Shown here one piece after another: positions 10,666 to 21,269 of a DNA stretch of 64,000 nt. The number at the start of each line of letters is the position of its first letter. The stretch's first letter is position 1. The stretch covers positions 2,294,001 to 2,358,000 of the forward strand of contig NW_025408668.1 in the NCBI RefSeq assembly GCF_020360975.1, read 5' to 3'. The notes under the pieces were generated by a model. The model had not been told where the DNA came from. It saw only the letters and a list, made by a program, of their open reading frames with translations, and did no database searches. The position numbers and the translations under genes were made by a program. The DNA comes from Hirsutella rhossiliensis. Taxonomy: Eukaryota; Ascomycota; Sordariomycetes; Hypocreales; Ophiocordycipitaceae.

Positions 10666-10674
10666 CTCAACAGT
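10666..10674. repeat. Target-site duplication, right copy (MULE)
   Basis: CTCAACAGT, identical to 5354-5362. Sequence beyond this point is the original continuation of the aminotransferase promoter. Confidence 0.92.
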
Positions 10675-11017
10675 TCGGTGGTGACTAAGCCTTGTATGTA
10701 TGGGTCGCTCCAAAATATCGCGCACATCGATTCTCACTCCTACTCTCTCATGTTGCAGCGAGCATTTTACAGAAACTCCCACCGATATGACGTGAGCTTT
10801 CCGCACAAGCCTGATGGCAAGCCTAGGGGCTTGCACGGGCCGATGACCATTTCTCTCCTAAATTCTATGTAAAGCACCCTCATGACTTTTCCAGCCATTA
10901 TTCTCTTCAGCCGCGTCCTCGTTCCTCATGATTACAGGCTGGCTCAGATGCCGCCATCAGCTGCTCAAGTGTCGAAAGGGTATCTACGGCATTCGTCCGG
11001 TGGCGTCCGTCCGGTGA
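10675..11017. other. Intergenic: displaced upstream region of the aminotransferase
   Basis: No gene seen. By the target duplication, this sequence was adjacent to 5353 before the MULE arrived, so it is the former distal promoter of the aminotransferase and the 3' flank of the next gene. Confidence 0.5.
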
Positions 11018-11560
11018 CTAGGAATGGTGGCCCGGACGCTGAGTCGGCACAGGCGGGCCATGCGGGCGTCGAGTCGGCACAGGCGGGCCGTTCGGGCGTC
11101 GAGTCGGAACAGGAAGACGAGCCGGGCGCCGGGTCGGAATAGGAGGGGGACCGTTGGGGCGCGGAGGAGGAGGCTGATTCGGGTCCCGGGGAGGAGACTG
11201 CGGAACACCCATCGGCAATGGCCTCAACCCCCTCCCGGGACCCTCTCCAAGCTCATCGCCATCGTCCTTGTCCTCATCGGCACCCCCACAGTCCTTTTGC
11301 GGGCAAAACCAGCAAAACGGTGACCTATGAGAGCCCCGGACGCCGCGCTTCCTGTTCAAATCGCGCTTGCAGTCGTGCCCGCCGCAGAGCTTTGGCGGGC
11401 AGAAGACCTGCGTGCCCCGCTTCAGCATCCCGTGCAAGTCCGTCTCCAACATGTGCCCGACGCCGACTCCGTTCTGCGCCTCGGCCATGGCGTTGCTGGG
11501 CGCGGCGAGGACGGTGCAGGCTGTAAAGGCCAGCGCCACGGCCAGCGCCTCGAGCTTCAT
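11018..11560 (-). CDS. Small secreted cysteine- and proline-rich protein
   Basis: A single-exon frame of 180 residues starting at ATG 11560. Residues 1-20 form a good signal peptide (KLEALAVALAFTACTVLAA). A Lys-Arg pair at 47-48 could be cut by a Kex2-type protease. The mature region has six cysteines (about 54, 59, 64, 83, 86, 91), followed by an acidic Asp/Glu/Gly linker. The tail (about 110-180) consists of degenerate repeats of the form RRPxGPPVPT, running nearly to the stop. No family is recognised. The layout (signal peptide, Cys cluster, repetitive Pro/Arg tail) fits an effector-like or wall-associated secreted protein, but the function is unknown. It lies 0.35 kb from the transposon nest. 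Confidence 0.7.
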   Translation of the reverse strand: MKLEALAVALAFTACTVLAAPSNAMAEAQNGVGVGHMLETDLHGMLKRGTQVFCPPKLCGGHDCKRDLNRKRGVRGSHRSPFCWFCPQKDCGGADEDKDDGDELGEGPGRGLRPLPMGVPQSPPRDPNQPPPPRPNGPPPIPTRRPARLPVPTRRPNGPPVPTRRPHGPPVPTQRPGHHS

Positions 11561-12975
11561 GGTGCCGGTTTGTATTTTCCTACAATGGAGAGGAAGACAT
11601 TAGCCGCCTTGAATTTGACAAAGGCGTTTGGTAGAAGGCAGCGCGGTGGCCCAAGAGACACGCGGCGAGTACACCATCCTTTATACTCGCCTCTCCAAGG
11701 CTGGAGTGACGGCATGGACCCGGCCGTTTGAGCCCTGTCTTGCCGCGGCGAAACCAGAGCGTCAGGGGTAGCCTCTGCTTGGGTGTCGAGGAATTCTCTA
11801 TCAAGCGGTAACCCAAGTTGGAGCGTGACGATTGATTCAAAAAGTAAACGCCGAAACTTGAGCGACCCAGGGGTACTGAATCAGCCGTGAGTATGGTCTC
11901 TTCCTGGAAACCAACAGCTGTCTTACGATTCTGTCTTGAGATACGGGGCTCGCCAGGCGTACTGACTATTGGTGAATGTACGGATAAGCACAACTAAACA
12001 CCCGTTTCGCCTTGCTCGACGCTTCAACCTGCATTGCAACCTCGGTCTAATGAGCCCGATAGCTGAGCCCTTCCTGAACACACTGGGCAAAAGACTGCAC
12101 AGCACGAGACACCCCGAAAGCCGTTACGCCAGAGAAGGCTTGGGCATCTCGTACACAAGGGGCGCCCGAGGCGACACTAGCAGCGGCACTGTTGCGCTGG
12201 GAACCTCCATCCAGGAATGAGAGGGGATTCCGGGCAAGGAATGCTCTTCTTTGGCGAAAGCAACTCCGAAGGCGGCGCACGTGGGCAGCGAAGTGGCGAT
12301 GAAACATAGGAATGCCGAAGCGGAACCGCGAGCGTCGTGCTCTCCAAGAGTTATAGATGCTTCTCGCCTATATTGCCTCCTCGCGTTTGCATGATCCTTC
12401 GTAGATATTCCGATCCGTCCTTTGATGGCCTTTTCCACAGGGACCCACAGCCCGACATGCCCATGGCTTTTGTTCCATCTTCCTCTTTCCATCTTCCTGT
12501 ATACCCACGAATCCATCATTATACCTGCCGTGTTGCACGACGGGATATGAATGTTGAAACGATCGCCCATATCCTACACCTCGTCAATACCTTCAAGCAT
12601 GGATGCCAGGACATCTCACTTGCACAAGCCAGAGCCATCCCGCTCACCAGACAAATAGCAAGAGTCAGCCAGTTGACTGGCTCCCGTCGTTGATCAATCA
12701 TCAAATCAATCGTGCTTGCTGCCACGATCACCTTGCCGTTGTCTCGTACCCGATTCTTAATCAACGGCGCAAAATGAAATTGTTTTGGAAGAGGAAGTTG
12801 AGAAATAATGCAGCATCATTTCCAGGCACAAGTCTCGATCCGAATCCTCACTCAACCGCGTTCTTCCAGCTTCACGGAATGAACAGACCCAATAAGATCT
12901 GCTCCGTATCTAGCGCATAACAAGCCACAAAGAAGCCGCCTCTCCGAAACAAGTCCTCGAAAGACCCGCATGTTT
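11561..12975. other. Intergenic, gene-poor
   Basis: Several frames of 100-150 codons exist (for example 12124-12570 minus), but none shows a domain, signal peptide or coding-like composition. It contains the upstream region of the secreted protein at 11018-11560. Confidence 0.4.
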
Positions 12976-13464
12976 TCACAGCACAACCAAGATACCGGGT
13001 GCCCAGAGAGACCAGCTCATTCTCTTCTTCTTGGCGTAACCCTCTTCCCAGGATTTAAAGGCTCTCTCCAAAACCATTTCGGGCTCTAACTTCTTTATTT
13101 CCCCTGGAGTGAGAGAATCCCCTGCGAGTGCAATATGTCTGATGTATCTCAAAAGGGTCTTATGGCGATTGCCAGGGATTCCCTCGGGATAGCTCCAGTT
13201 GCAGCTTTGGATTTGTTCCGCCGCGTAACTAACCAGGATGGGGGACCATTGCAGCTTATTATTATGGGCCCTGAATTTTTCGAGAATGATCTTTTCCACG
13301 TCTAAATTAAAGACGCCCGAGTATTAGTCTGAATAGGGTTCCGAAGGCGGACCCCAAGTTCGACCAAGGATTCTGGGGCAAGTCTCCAGGCAATAGGTTT
13401 TAAGATTGGGTTGAGCGGAAGTGCCGAGCAGCGGGAGGGCGAGGGCGAAGAGAGCGGAACGCAT
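12976..13464 (-). CDS. Possible two-exon small secreted protein
   Basis: Tentative gene of about 141 residues. Exon 1 (13464-13365) starts MRSALFALALPLLGTSAQP, a plausible signal peptide, and continues with two cysteines (YCLETCP). Exon 2 (13301-12976) has a mixed, protein-like composition (VEKIILEKFRAHN..AAEQIQSCNWSYPEG..LERAFKSWEEGYAKKKRM) and a stop at 12976. A 63-bp intron with acceptor TTTAG and branch-like CTAAT joins them in phase 1, but the donor (GTCGAA, or GTCCGC for a 51-bp intron) is weak. No known family is recognised. Confidence 0.4.
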
Positions 13465-14981
13465 CTTGTGCTTTGCGGAGCGCGAAGACTGGACAACGAG
13501 GGTAGGAAAGCAAGAATTGTTTGCGAGTGTTGCAGTGAAGTAATGGGGCAAGAGGGAGGACTCGCGGGGCCTTCTCATAGACTTATACTATTTTTTTTTT
13601 CATAGGCTCACGACTGTGTTTCGAGAACGGGGGTGTCCAAGACCAGCTTCTTGCCTAATAAGTCTCATTTCAACCAGTTTATGCTGGACCGCCTCCTGGT
13701 AGACGGCTCCTCCATAGCCATCAAACACAGCCATGAGGACAGTCACCCGTCGCGGCCAATTTCCAGGGCATTGCACGACCGAGGGAGCCGTCGAGTGTCG
13801 ACTCGGCCGGAGCAATGCATGCAATCAAATCGTAAGCCCATGTCCCTGACTCCCGCATAAATCATACTCAGTGCGTACGGGCTTCAGGGCCCTGGACAAG
13901 GCTACAAGCTACAAGTCTAGATCTGGGACTCGTTTCCGGGTGTCGTCGGTTTCTAGGAACGTCGCCGCTGATGAGAGTCGGCGAGTCATGCCCGTCTTGA
14001 TGCCATGGCAGGCGCGCTCTGGAACACACACAAGGACCGCTTTCGAAAACCAATCAACTTAGAACACGGCTTGCGTGGACGACTTGGCGTCAGCCTCTCT
14101 ACCCCTTGAATCTTACCAAGAAATGACTTGCAACGCGCCTTGGCCGACATGCTTAATAGTTCTATCACCTATTTCGGTATTTCCTAGCACCCGCAGCCAT
14201 ATACATGCGCGAACTGGAGTCGTCGGCTGTGCTGGGCCGACTATCGTACGTGGAGCATGCATAGGCGGTTGTAGCTCGCGAAAAAGAAAATAGCCAAGGC
14301 ACCTTTACTCGCCGAGTCGCAATGTGCCTGGATGTGACCTGTAGACGGCAATAATCAAGTTCTGCACAACAGGGCGACGTTTCATCACATGGGACAAGGC
14401 CTCCTCGTCTACTGCGGAGGCGGTTTCTACGCAGAGCTCTCAACCAACGCAGAGTGACCGGCGTGAAGATGAACATGACGCTGAGACGTACACAATCATC
14501 GAGAAGAACCGGGTGGCAGATGGGGACGGGGTGGTTGATGGGGAAGCTGTAAAGGAGACTGAGGAGACTGATGGAGACATGAAGAGGCTGTACAGGAGAC
14601 CAAACCATAAGCCGGTGCTGCTTACTAGCAGAGCTTGGCTGTTCCTTGTTATCTTCAACGTCTATAATGACGAGGCTATTATCCCTCGCTTCAAATTCGT
14701 AGTCGTGGAGACAGGCTATGATTTTGCGTAGTTTGTCTTGAGAGGCTCCATTAACAATACGCGAGCTCCTAATATTGTGCTAGTGTGCTCGGGAGGTCCA
14801 CGGTCTTTGTCCTCTCGTTGAGCGAGGCCCCCCCTGAACATCCCCCTGAACACAATAGTTGAAAGTGAAGTTGTGGATCATCATCAACAACAACATGGCC
14901 CTAAGAGCCGATTTGCTTCCCGTCTTTCCTCGCCATGCTCAGTACGTGGAGAAACCCATCCGCCCCAAGGCAATACTCTTG
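13465..14981. other. Intergenic with an orphan coding-like fragment
   Basis: No complete gene seen. A stop-free stretch at 14345-14731 is listed separately. The rest is the 3' flank of the kinase gene and unassigned sequence. Confidence 0.4.
14345..14731 (+). pseudogene. Orphan open-frame fragment, possible gene relic
   Basis: A frame of about 128 codons with no stop, bounded by TAG at 14342 and the stop at 14729-14731. It has no ATG near its beginning. The translation is acidic then mixed (EDEHDAETYTIIEKNRV..GEAVKETEETDGDMKRLY..) and looks more like coding sequence than the shadows around it. It may be the last exon of a lost gene (a TGTAG acceptor-like sequence precedes it) or chance. No family is recognised. 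Confidence 0.22.
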
Positions 14982-16177
14982 CTACCAGAAGGATATCGGT
15001 CGAAAGTCGGCAGGCGACTCAATGCCCAACTCCCCGTCCGCCTCCCGCTCCCGCTCCAGCAGCAACAACCGTCCAGCCACGTCGGCACACTCCCTCGCCG
15101 CCGCCCTCGCGCCCTCGTCGCCCTCGAGCATGCGCGCCAGCAGCAGCACCAGGTCGTGCCGCGGGTTCAGCGCCAGCAGCGTGCGCGCATGAGCCGCGCA
15201 CCGGCCCGGGTACGCCCTCAGCTCCTCCTTGTCGTGTCGCCGCAGGACAGGCCATTGCGCCACCATTCCGAGCAGCGTCACGCCCAGCGCCCACACGTCG
15301 TCGCCCGGCCCGACGTGCCTGTTGCGCCGCACCATCTCGGGCGAGTAGTACGACGGCGTGCCGCCCAGCGGCGTGTCGTTTGCGCTTCTTCCGCCTCGCC
15401 GACGCCGCCGTTGCTGGTGCTGGTGCTGGTGCTGGTGCTGGTGCTGTGCTTCTTGGACCCTGCGCACGTCGCCGCAGTCGGCCAGCACCACGTCGAGCGG
15501 GCTCAGCCCTCGGACCAGTATGTTGCGCGCCTTGACGTCCGTGTGGAAGAGTCGTCGCGAGTGCAGGTACGCCAGCGCGTCGCCCACTTGCCGCACCGCC
15601 AGGAGAATCTCCCCGCGATCCATGCTGGGCGACGCGTGGTCGATGCGCGTCTGCAGCGTCCCGTGCCTGCAGAGCTCGGTGATGAGGAGCGTTGCCGCCG
15701 CGTTGCCCGGCTCCCCGTGCCAGTCGATGAACTTGAGAATATGAGGCTTGCGGGTGCGTCTCGCGTCAGTCTCACGAGGCTGTGCCGACACATGCAAGGG
15801 AGGAAACGTACGTGCTTCAGCGACTGCAGGATGTCCGATTCCTTTCTCATCTTGGCCACCGCCTCCGACGCCTTGCCAGCCAAGACGCGCCCATCCGCCA
15901 CCCGCAGCACCTTGTACACCCAGCTCCATCCGCCGTTGCCCAGGCACGAGCCGCGTATATACTTGTCCATCGCGAGCCCGCGGTTCAGGACCGTGGACCG
16001 GGCCTCGTCCTCTCCGGTCCAGCTGCCGCCCTCATTGCTGCTGCTGCTGCTGCTGCTGCCGCTGCTGCCGCCGCCGCCGCCATGGTGACTCGAGTCCCTG
16101 CTTTCCTCGCGCGGCCGGCTCTGATGCAGCTTGTGGCTCGGGTTCGTGGCGGTCTGGGTGGCGAGCACACGGTGCAT
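14982..16177 (-). CDS. Divergent Ser/Thr-type protein kinase
   Basis: Two exons (16177-15812 and 15746-14982; 65-bp intron with GTACGT donor) encode 376 residues. The first 60 residues are Gly/Ser-rich and disordered. The kinase domain follows: Gly-rich loop LGNGGWSWVY (79-88), VLAGK with Lys102, HTD in place of HRD (190-192) with Asn197 in place, DCG in place of DFG (212-214), SPE in place of APE, and DVWALGV. A His/Gln repeat and an Arg run are inserted between DCG and the activation segment, encoded by a GCTGGT hexamer repeat (15413-15446). The essential Lys, Asp, Asn and Asp are kept, so activity is possible. The subfamily and substrate are unknown. Confidence 0.82.
15413..15446 (+). repeat. 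GCTGGT hexanucleotide microsatellite in the kinase gene
   Basis: Five and a half tandem units of GCTGGT on the plus strand encode the QH repeat of the kinase activation-loop insert on the minus strand. Such a tract is likely to vary in length between strains. Confidence 0.85.
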
Positions 16178-16703
16178 TGTCGTCGAGATATAAACAGGTC
16201 CAAGGGGGAAGAAGGCGGGAAAGCAAGGGGACGGAGAGGCGGCTGCTGGTGGAACAGGACTCGTCCAATGCCGTGGGCGCCAGTTGCCAGTTGCCGGCAG
16301 GCAGCCCTTAATGGCTGCTGCAGTAATGAATCAAACGGGTGCCGTGGGATGCGTCGTGAAACCGTCGTCCTGTTGCAGCGTCATGTAGAGATACCAACGA
16401 CTCCCACAGAGCAACGGTTTGCATTGTACACACAGTGAGCATTACCGGCCCAGCCCTGGGGCGGAGCAACCAGCTATCATACACGCGCGCTGGTCCCGTT
16501 TTCCACTTCCCGTTGGCGCCTCAAATCGTTTGCATCCCCTGCACACGATCCCTTCGCCGTGAATGCACTTCTAACCTGCTTGCTTGCCCTTCATTTCAAC
16601 GCCTTGATCAAAAGATGTGTATGTACCTTGCTCCGCCCGACCTTGTCAGATTCCCCATCCCATCAAACACCGAGCATCAACCTTTTCGACTGTGCTGCCA
16701 CTT
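16178..16703. other. Intergenic: kinase promoter and demethylase 3' flank
   Basis: No gene is seen. It holds the upstream region of the minus-strand kinase and the downstream flank of the minus-strand demethylase. Confidence 0.5.
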
Positions 16704-19700
16704 CTAGGCGCTCCCGTCGCCTGCTCCGCGTTGCGATGCTCTTTTCAAGTTTTCCATCATTCTCTCGACAAATCTCATGGATTCGCATCCAGGCACGTCG
16801 GAGAATTCCTGCCTAAATTGCACGGCTGGGCCTCTTCGAGTCCCCGGTGTCTCGGACAAGACATGGTCATGGCTCGGAAGCCCGCCTCTGGACTGCGTGG
16901 GGCCCGGAGCCGGACCCTTCTCCACTAACGGCGCTGTCTGTGCCTGCCGAGCCGCGTCTTGCGACGTCGCTGGTGCTAGTGACATGCTTGGCAGCCTTGG
17001 CGCTGGGGGTCCCGACGTCCTCGCAGCTTGTGCCAAATAGGCTTCCGCCCCAGGGCTAAACACTGCTGCGTGCGCGTGCGCCAATTGCGGCGCCTGCGTC
17101 CCTGCCTTCGCTGGCTCCCTGGCCGCCCATGCTTGCGGTGGGTCGACGGCCGGAGCGGGCACAGGCTCCGACTTGCACGCCTGAGTGTTACTCGGGGATG
17201 AAGCCATGGCTGCCAGGAAGTTGGCAGGCAGAGGAACCGGCGACTGTTTCGGCAGAGTCTGCGTCGCTGGTTTGGTCGACTTAAGGGCAAGATGGACGGC
17301 CGCGGGCAGCCCATCCTGATTCGACTTTTGCGCCGGGGCGACTCCGGCTTGGGACACCTGAGCCGGTGGTTGCTGGCTGGGTGGGCTGTGCTGCGAACCG
17401 GCTCCGGCCTGTGGTTTGACGGCGGGGTGTAATGGATGGCTCAAGGCTCCGGGCACAAGGGGCGGCAGCATGGCCGTGTTTTGATGCAGCATCGACGCAG
17501 CCGACACCAGGGTTTGTGGATTTGTGGCCGGTGGAGATACATCTCCGGGTTTCTTGAGATGCGCAGCGCCGTGCAAGTTTGAGGCCCCGTAGTTCGGGGT
17601 CATCGAGACAGGCAAAGGTGCTTGATTCAGGCTGGGTCTTCGCAGCAGGTCGCTTTGCCTTGCCATCAAATGCGCCCGTAAGTCACCCTCGTATCCGTTT
17701 GTGAAACCGCCCCACAGAGCATACGGGGTTCGATACTTCGACGAGTCCCTGCGATGCTGGTTAGCGCCTGGCAACGCTCGAGCAAAAGGACTCGCGAGAG
17801 CGAACGCACCTATTGTGGTTGACCTGGAAAAAGGGATATCTGTAATACACTGATGAATGGACCTGCCACGTGGGGCGACTCTGGTGCATCGAGGCAGTCT
17901 TCTGATATGGACCAGGCGAGGGTCTGTGCAAGCTAGACGCGCCGCCATAGCTTGGGTGTTGGAGCGGCGCCGGCGTGCGTACTTGCGGGCTGGGGGTATT
18001 TGCGGGTCCCGAATTCGTCGTCGGATACACATCCTTCGGGTAGCAGGCCCGAGACGAGTTGTCGCTGTGCTGGTAGGGAGCACCGTGGGGTGCTGAAAAT
18101 GATGGTTGCGCAGCTGTCGGGGCGAACTTCTGGGGCGCATACGTCAACGGGGCGAGATGTGGTCCGATGGGCGTCTTTGGTTTGTACGCGTACGGCTTCT
18201 CGAGCCGGCCAGCCGCAGCGCTCGTCGCGGCGCTGGGCTGGTGGTTGAAGGAATAGGCATACCCGCCCACCGGGGCAACCTTCGGTGGTCGGGCGCGGGC
18301 GGCACTTTTAGGCGCAGGCGCCGGCTTGGGTGGTTTCGGGAGTGTGTTCAAGAAGTTGCCTTTGGCATTGTGCCGCTGCCTTGTCGGATCCTCCGTGTAC
18401 TGGGCCCGGGCATCGGTCGACGTCTTTCCGAGGTAGTGCCAGGTCTGGTCCGGCTTCGAGAAGTCGATCCTGGCTTGGTCCTTGTTGGTGACTGGTTCGA
18501 GGTGGAACTCAGCCCAGATGTAGCCGTCGGCAAATGCATCATCCTTCTTTGGTTTGTCGTCGTGAAGCCTCCTGGCGTTCAGTTGGTCCTGGGCCTTGCG
18601 CGATGTAGGCATGGGAATGGCCTTGGCAGACGCCTTGGGCAGTTGGAAATCGGCCGGGTCCGGGAGCAGTAACCACTTCCACTCCACCTCTACTCGGTCG
18701 CTGTAAAAGGTCAGCCTCGCGTCTCCTCGTGGAGCGATGGACACATACCCGTTGGGAAGGACATCAATCAGAACCATCTGCTCGTCCGCGCGGTTCTCCA
18801 CCACCATGCCGGCGAAGATGTCGCCCTTGTAATGTTGGAACTGACAAATCTCTCCCTTTTGCAGCACCTCTGCAGCCGCACGTATGCGATCGTCCGTCTC
18901 CAAGACGTCGCCGTCCGTCTTCTTCTCCCGCCTAACCCGGTGAAATCGGCAACTAAATTCAAAGGCTCGTTCCTTGAACTCGGTGCCGTCGTCGACAAAG
19001 ACAGGCACGTCCTGTTCTTCAACAAATACCCCAGCGGCGGCAGCGCAAGTTGCATGGTATGCCCTGGCACATTTCTTCTTGGAGCACTGGAAACAGGCTC
19101 CGCGCTTCGAGCGGCAAAACAGACACTTCAAGTCAAAACGGTCCTTGGAGATGGCCGCAACATTGCAGATGATTTCCTTGTCGTCCACCGTCTCCACGTA
19201 CGTCTCGGGCATGTATAGGGCACACATGCGATGTGCTTTGCGACCATCTTCTGTGGGCAGCATGTCCAACCCGGACACATCGTGAGGGCAAAGGCAGCAG
19301 GGGGGTTCGGCCTTTGCCTTGAGGCGGAGCTTGATCCTCTTGACCTTGACCTTGTCTCGCTTCCCGGGGAGACCGCGCTTCCTCTTGCGGCCGCCGTCCT
19401 TGAACCTCACCCCGTGACTAGCGGGCGGTGTCGGAAGGCCAGACATGTCCCCGTCTCCATCGGCGTCGTCGTCTTCGTCGTCTTCGGTCTCTTCGTACTC
19501 AGTTTCTTCGCCGCGAAGCTTGCGCTCGATTTCGTACACGTTGATCCAGACGCTATCCTGCGCTTGGGCACACTCGCATTTCTTTGCAATCTTGCCCATC
19601 GGTAGCCAGGAGTCGAGCGCGAAATTGACAGCCTCGGCGCAGTTGTACCCTAGGTTGTAGCCAGAATGATAGCCGTATGGGTAGGTGACGACGAACTCGC

Positions 19701-21269
19701 CGGGATACGACACGACCTTGTTGACCTTGATGCCGTAGTGCTGCAGCAGGTGGTGTGGCGAGATCAAGAAGCCCTTGTGCCGCAAGAATTGGTCACAAGC
19801 CTTGGCGTCGGTGGGCCAGATGCTCTTCATGGCGGCTTCGAACCGGCGAGCGTCGGCCTGGGAGATGCTGTACCACTGCTTCGGGGCGCCAAAGTGGAGG
19901 TAATTGATGCTGTACAGGTCCACGTCCTCGAGATGCCAGGCAAATGTGGCCTTCCACATTCCCAAGTAGAGGTATGCCGTGTTGACACCGGGAACCTTGG
20001 TGCCCAATACGTCCAACAGGTTGGGTAGCTTGTTGAGGTTCCAAATGTCTGTCCTGTCGTCAAACAGAGTGCCCATCAGGTCGGCACCGTACAGTGGCGA
20101 TGCGTAGGTCAAGGTCTTCCAATAGGCACGCTCAAGTTCCTCGCAACGCTCGGGCGTGTAATCAGATATGTCCATCCGATAGTCAAACTCCTTGAACGCG
20201 GCCTCGTCGATCATGGCCGATCCTTCCCGGCGGCTGTACTTGCGGCGAGCCGACACTGACTGGGTCTTTGGTTTGGACTGCCTTGCCCCTCCCATTCTCC
20301 CCACCGAGGGCTGGCAGTCGTTTTCATCGGCCTCGTCGGCGGCGTCTCGCTCGATGGAGTCGACAGGCTCGTCCTCGACGTCATGGGGCTCCTCCTTGGG
20401 AGACACCGGGGTCATTGGCCGCTCCTCTTCGTTATTCTGGGATTGCTTGCTCCGACCCTTTGCCGGTCGTCCCTTGCCACGCTTCTTAGGCGTCGAAGGC
20501 TTGGTAGACCTTGGGACTGCTGGCGCACGGGTCCGCGGTGGCTTCGGTCTGTCGGCGTTGGCACGCCGCTCTCCACGCCTGGCCGGGGGCTGATGCTCGC
20601 TCTGTTCGCACAGCTGGCGCCACTGTGGCACGTTGTAGGAGCGACCGTGGAGGATGTTTACTTGCCGGTAGGTGCCGTTGGAGCCCATGATGTCTTGCTT
20701 GATGGGCTCGCGCACCTTGACGTATTTGACGAGGTCATCGAGCGGCGGCTGGGCATCCTTCCATTCGGACGGCGGTATGATCTTAATGATGCCGGATTTC
20801 ATGCCGTAGCCGTCCACCTTTTTCATCTTCATGGCTCAAGGTTAGCGAGGGGCCGGATGACGACGCTTCGCATGGGACAACATACGAAACGCTCGAAGTC
20901 CTTGAATTGATGCATGGTTGGGCGGAAGACGGGTACGTTGCCGGACCAGTGGTCCGGCAGCACCTCGCCAATATCATCATGGTCGTGGTCCTCCTTTTCC
21001 TGGTCGGCTTCGGTGGGCTTGTTGGCCTGGGGTTCGACGGGGGCGGGCGCGGGCGCGGGAGGAGGCCCGTCGAGGACAGGCTCATCGTCGAGGTCGCTCA
21101 GCTCCGAGTCGGTCGCATCTGTCTTGGCCGCATCGTTGCTATCGGGCGGGGAATAGAGAAATGCGGGCGCGGGCTGTCTGGCGCATTCGATCTGGTCTTT
21201 GGCGGCAATCGGAAGAGGGCCGGACGCAACATCGACAGGCGCTGGGTTGCTGGCGGCGGCGGTGGACAT
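16704..21269 (-). CDS. kdm4: KDM4/JMJD2-family JmjC histone demethylase
   Basis: Fe(II)/2-oxoglutarate-dependent lysine demethylase acting on H3K9/H3K36 methyl marks in the nucleus (family knowledge). Exons: 21269-20886, 20826-17810, 17748-16704, total 1,481 residues. The first intron ends at an unusual AAG acceptor (a GAG 12 bp earlier is out of frame); the second has donor GTGCGT. JmjN spans about 110-160 (PVFRPTMHQFKDF..GYGMKSGIIKIIPP). A basic/acidic linker follows, then JmjC with the iron ligands His426, Glu428 (WHLED) and His515 (GYHSGYN). An extended Cys/His-rich PHD-type module lies at about 645-745 (CCLCPHD..HRMCALYMP..CLFCRSKRGACFQCSKKKCARAYH). The last 500 residues are Pro/Ala/Gln/Ser-rich and disordered, longer than the catalytic core. 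This is the Rph1/Gis1/KdmA branch. The last exon is less certain than the first two. Confidence 0.9.

Noticed and set aside
12124..12570. 148-codon minus-strand frame with ATG
   Set aside because: No signal peptide, domain or coding-like composition; too weak to call a gene.
14859..16088. 409-codon plus-strand open frame
   Set aside because: It lies opposite the two-exon kinase, and the translation is Arg/Pro/Leu-rich without domain motifs.
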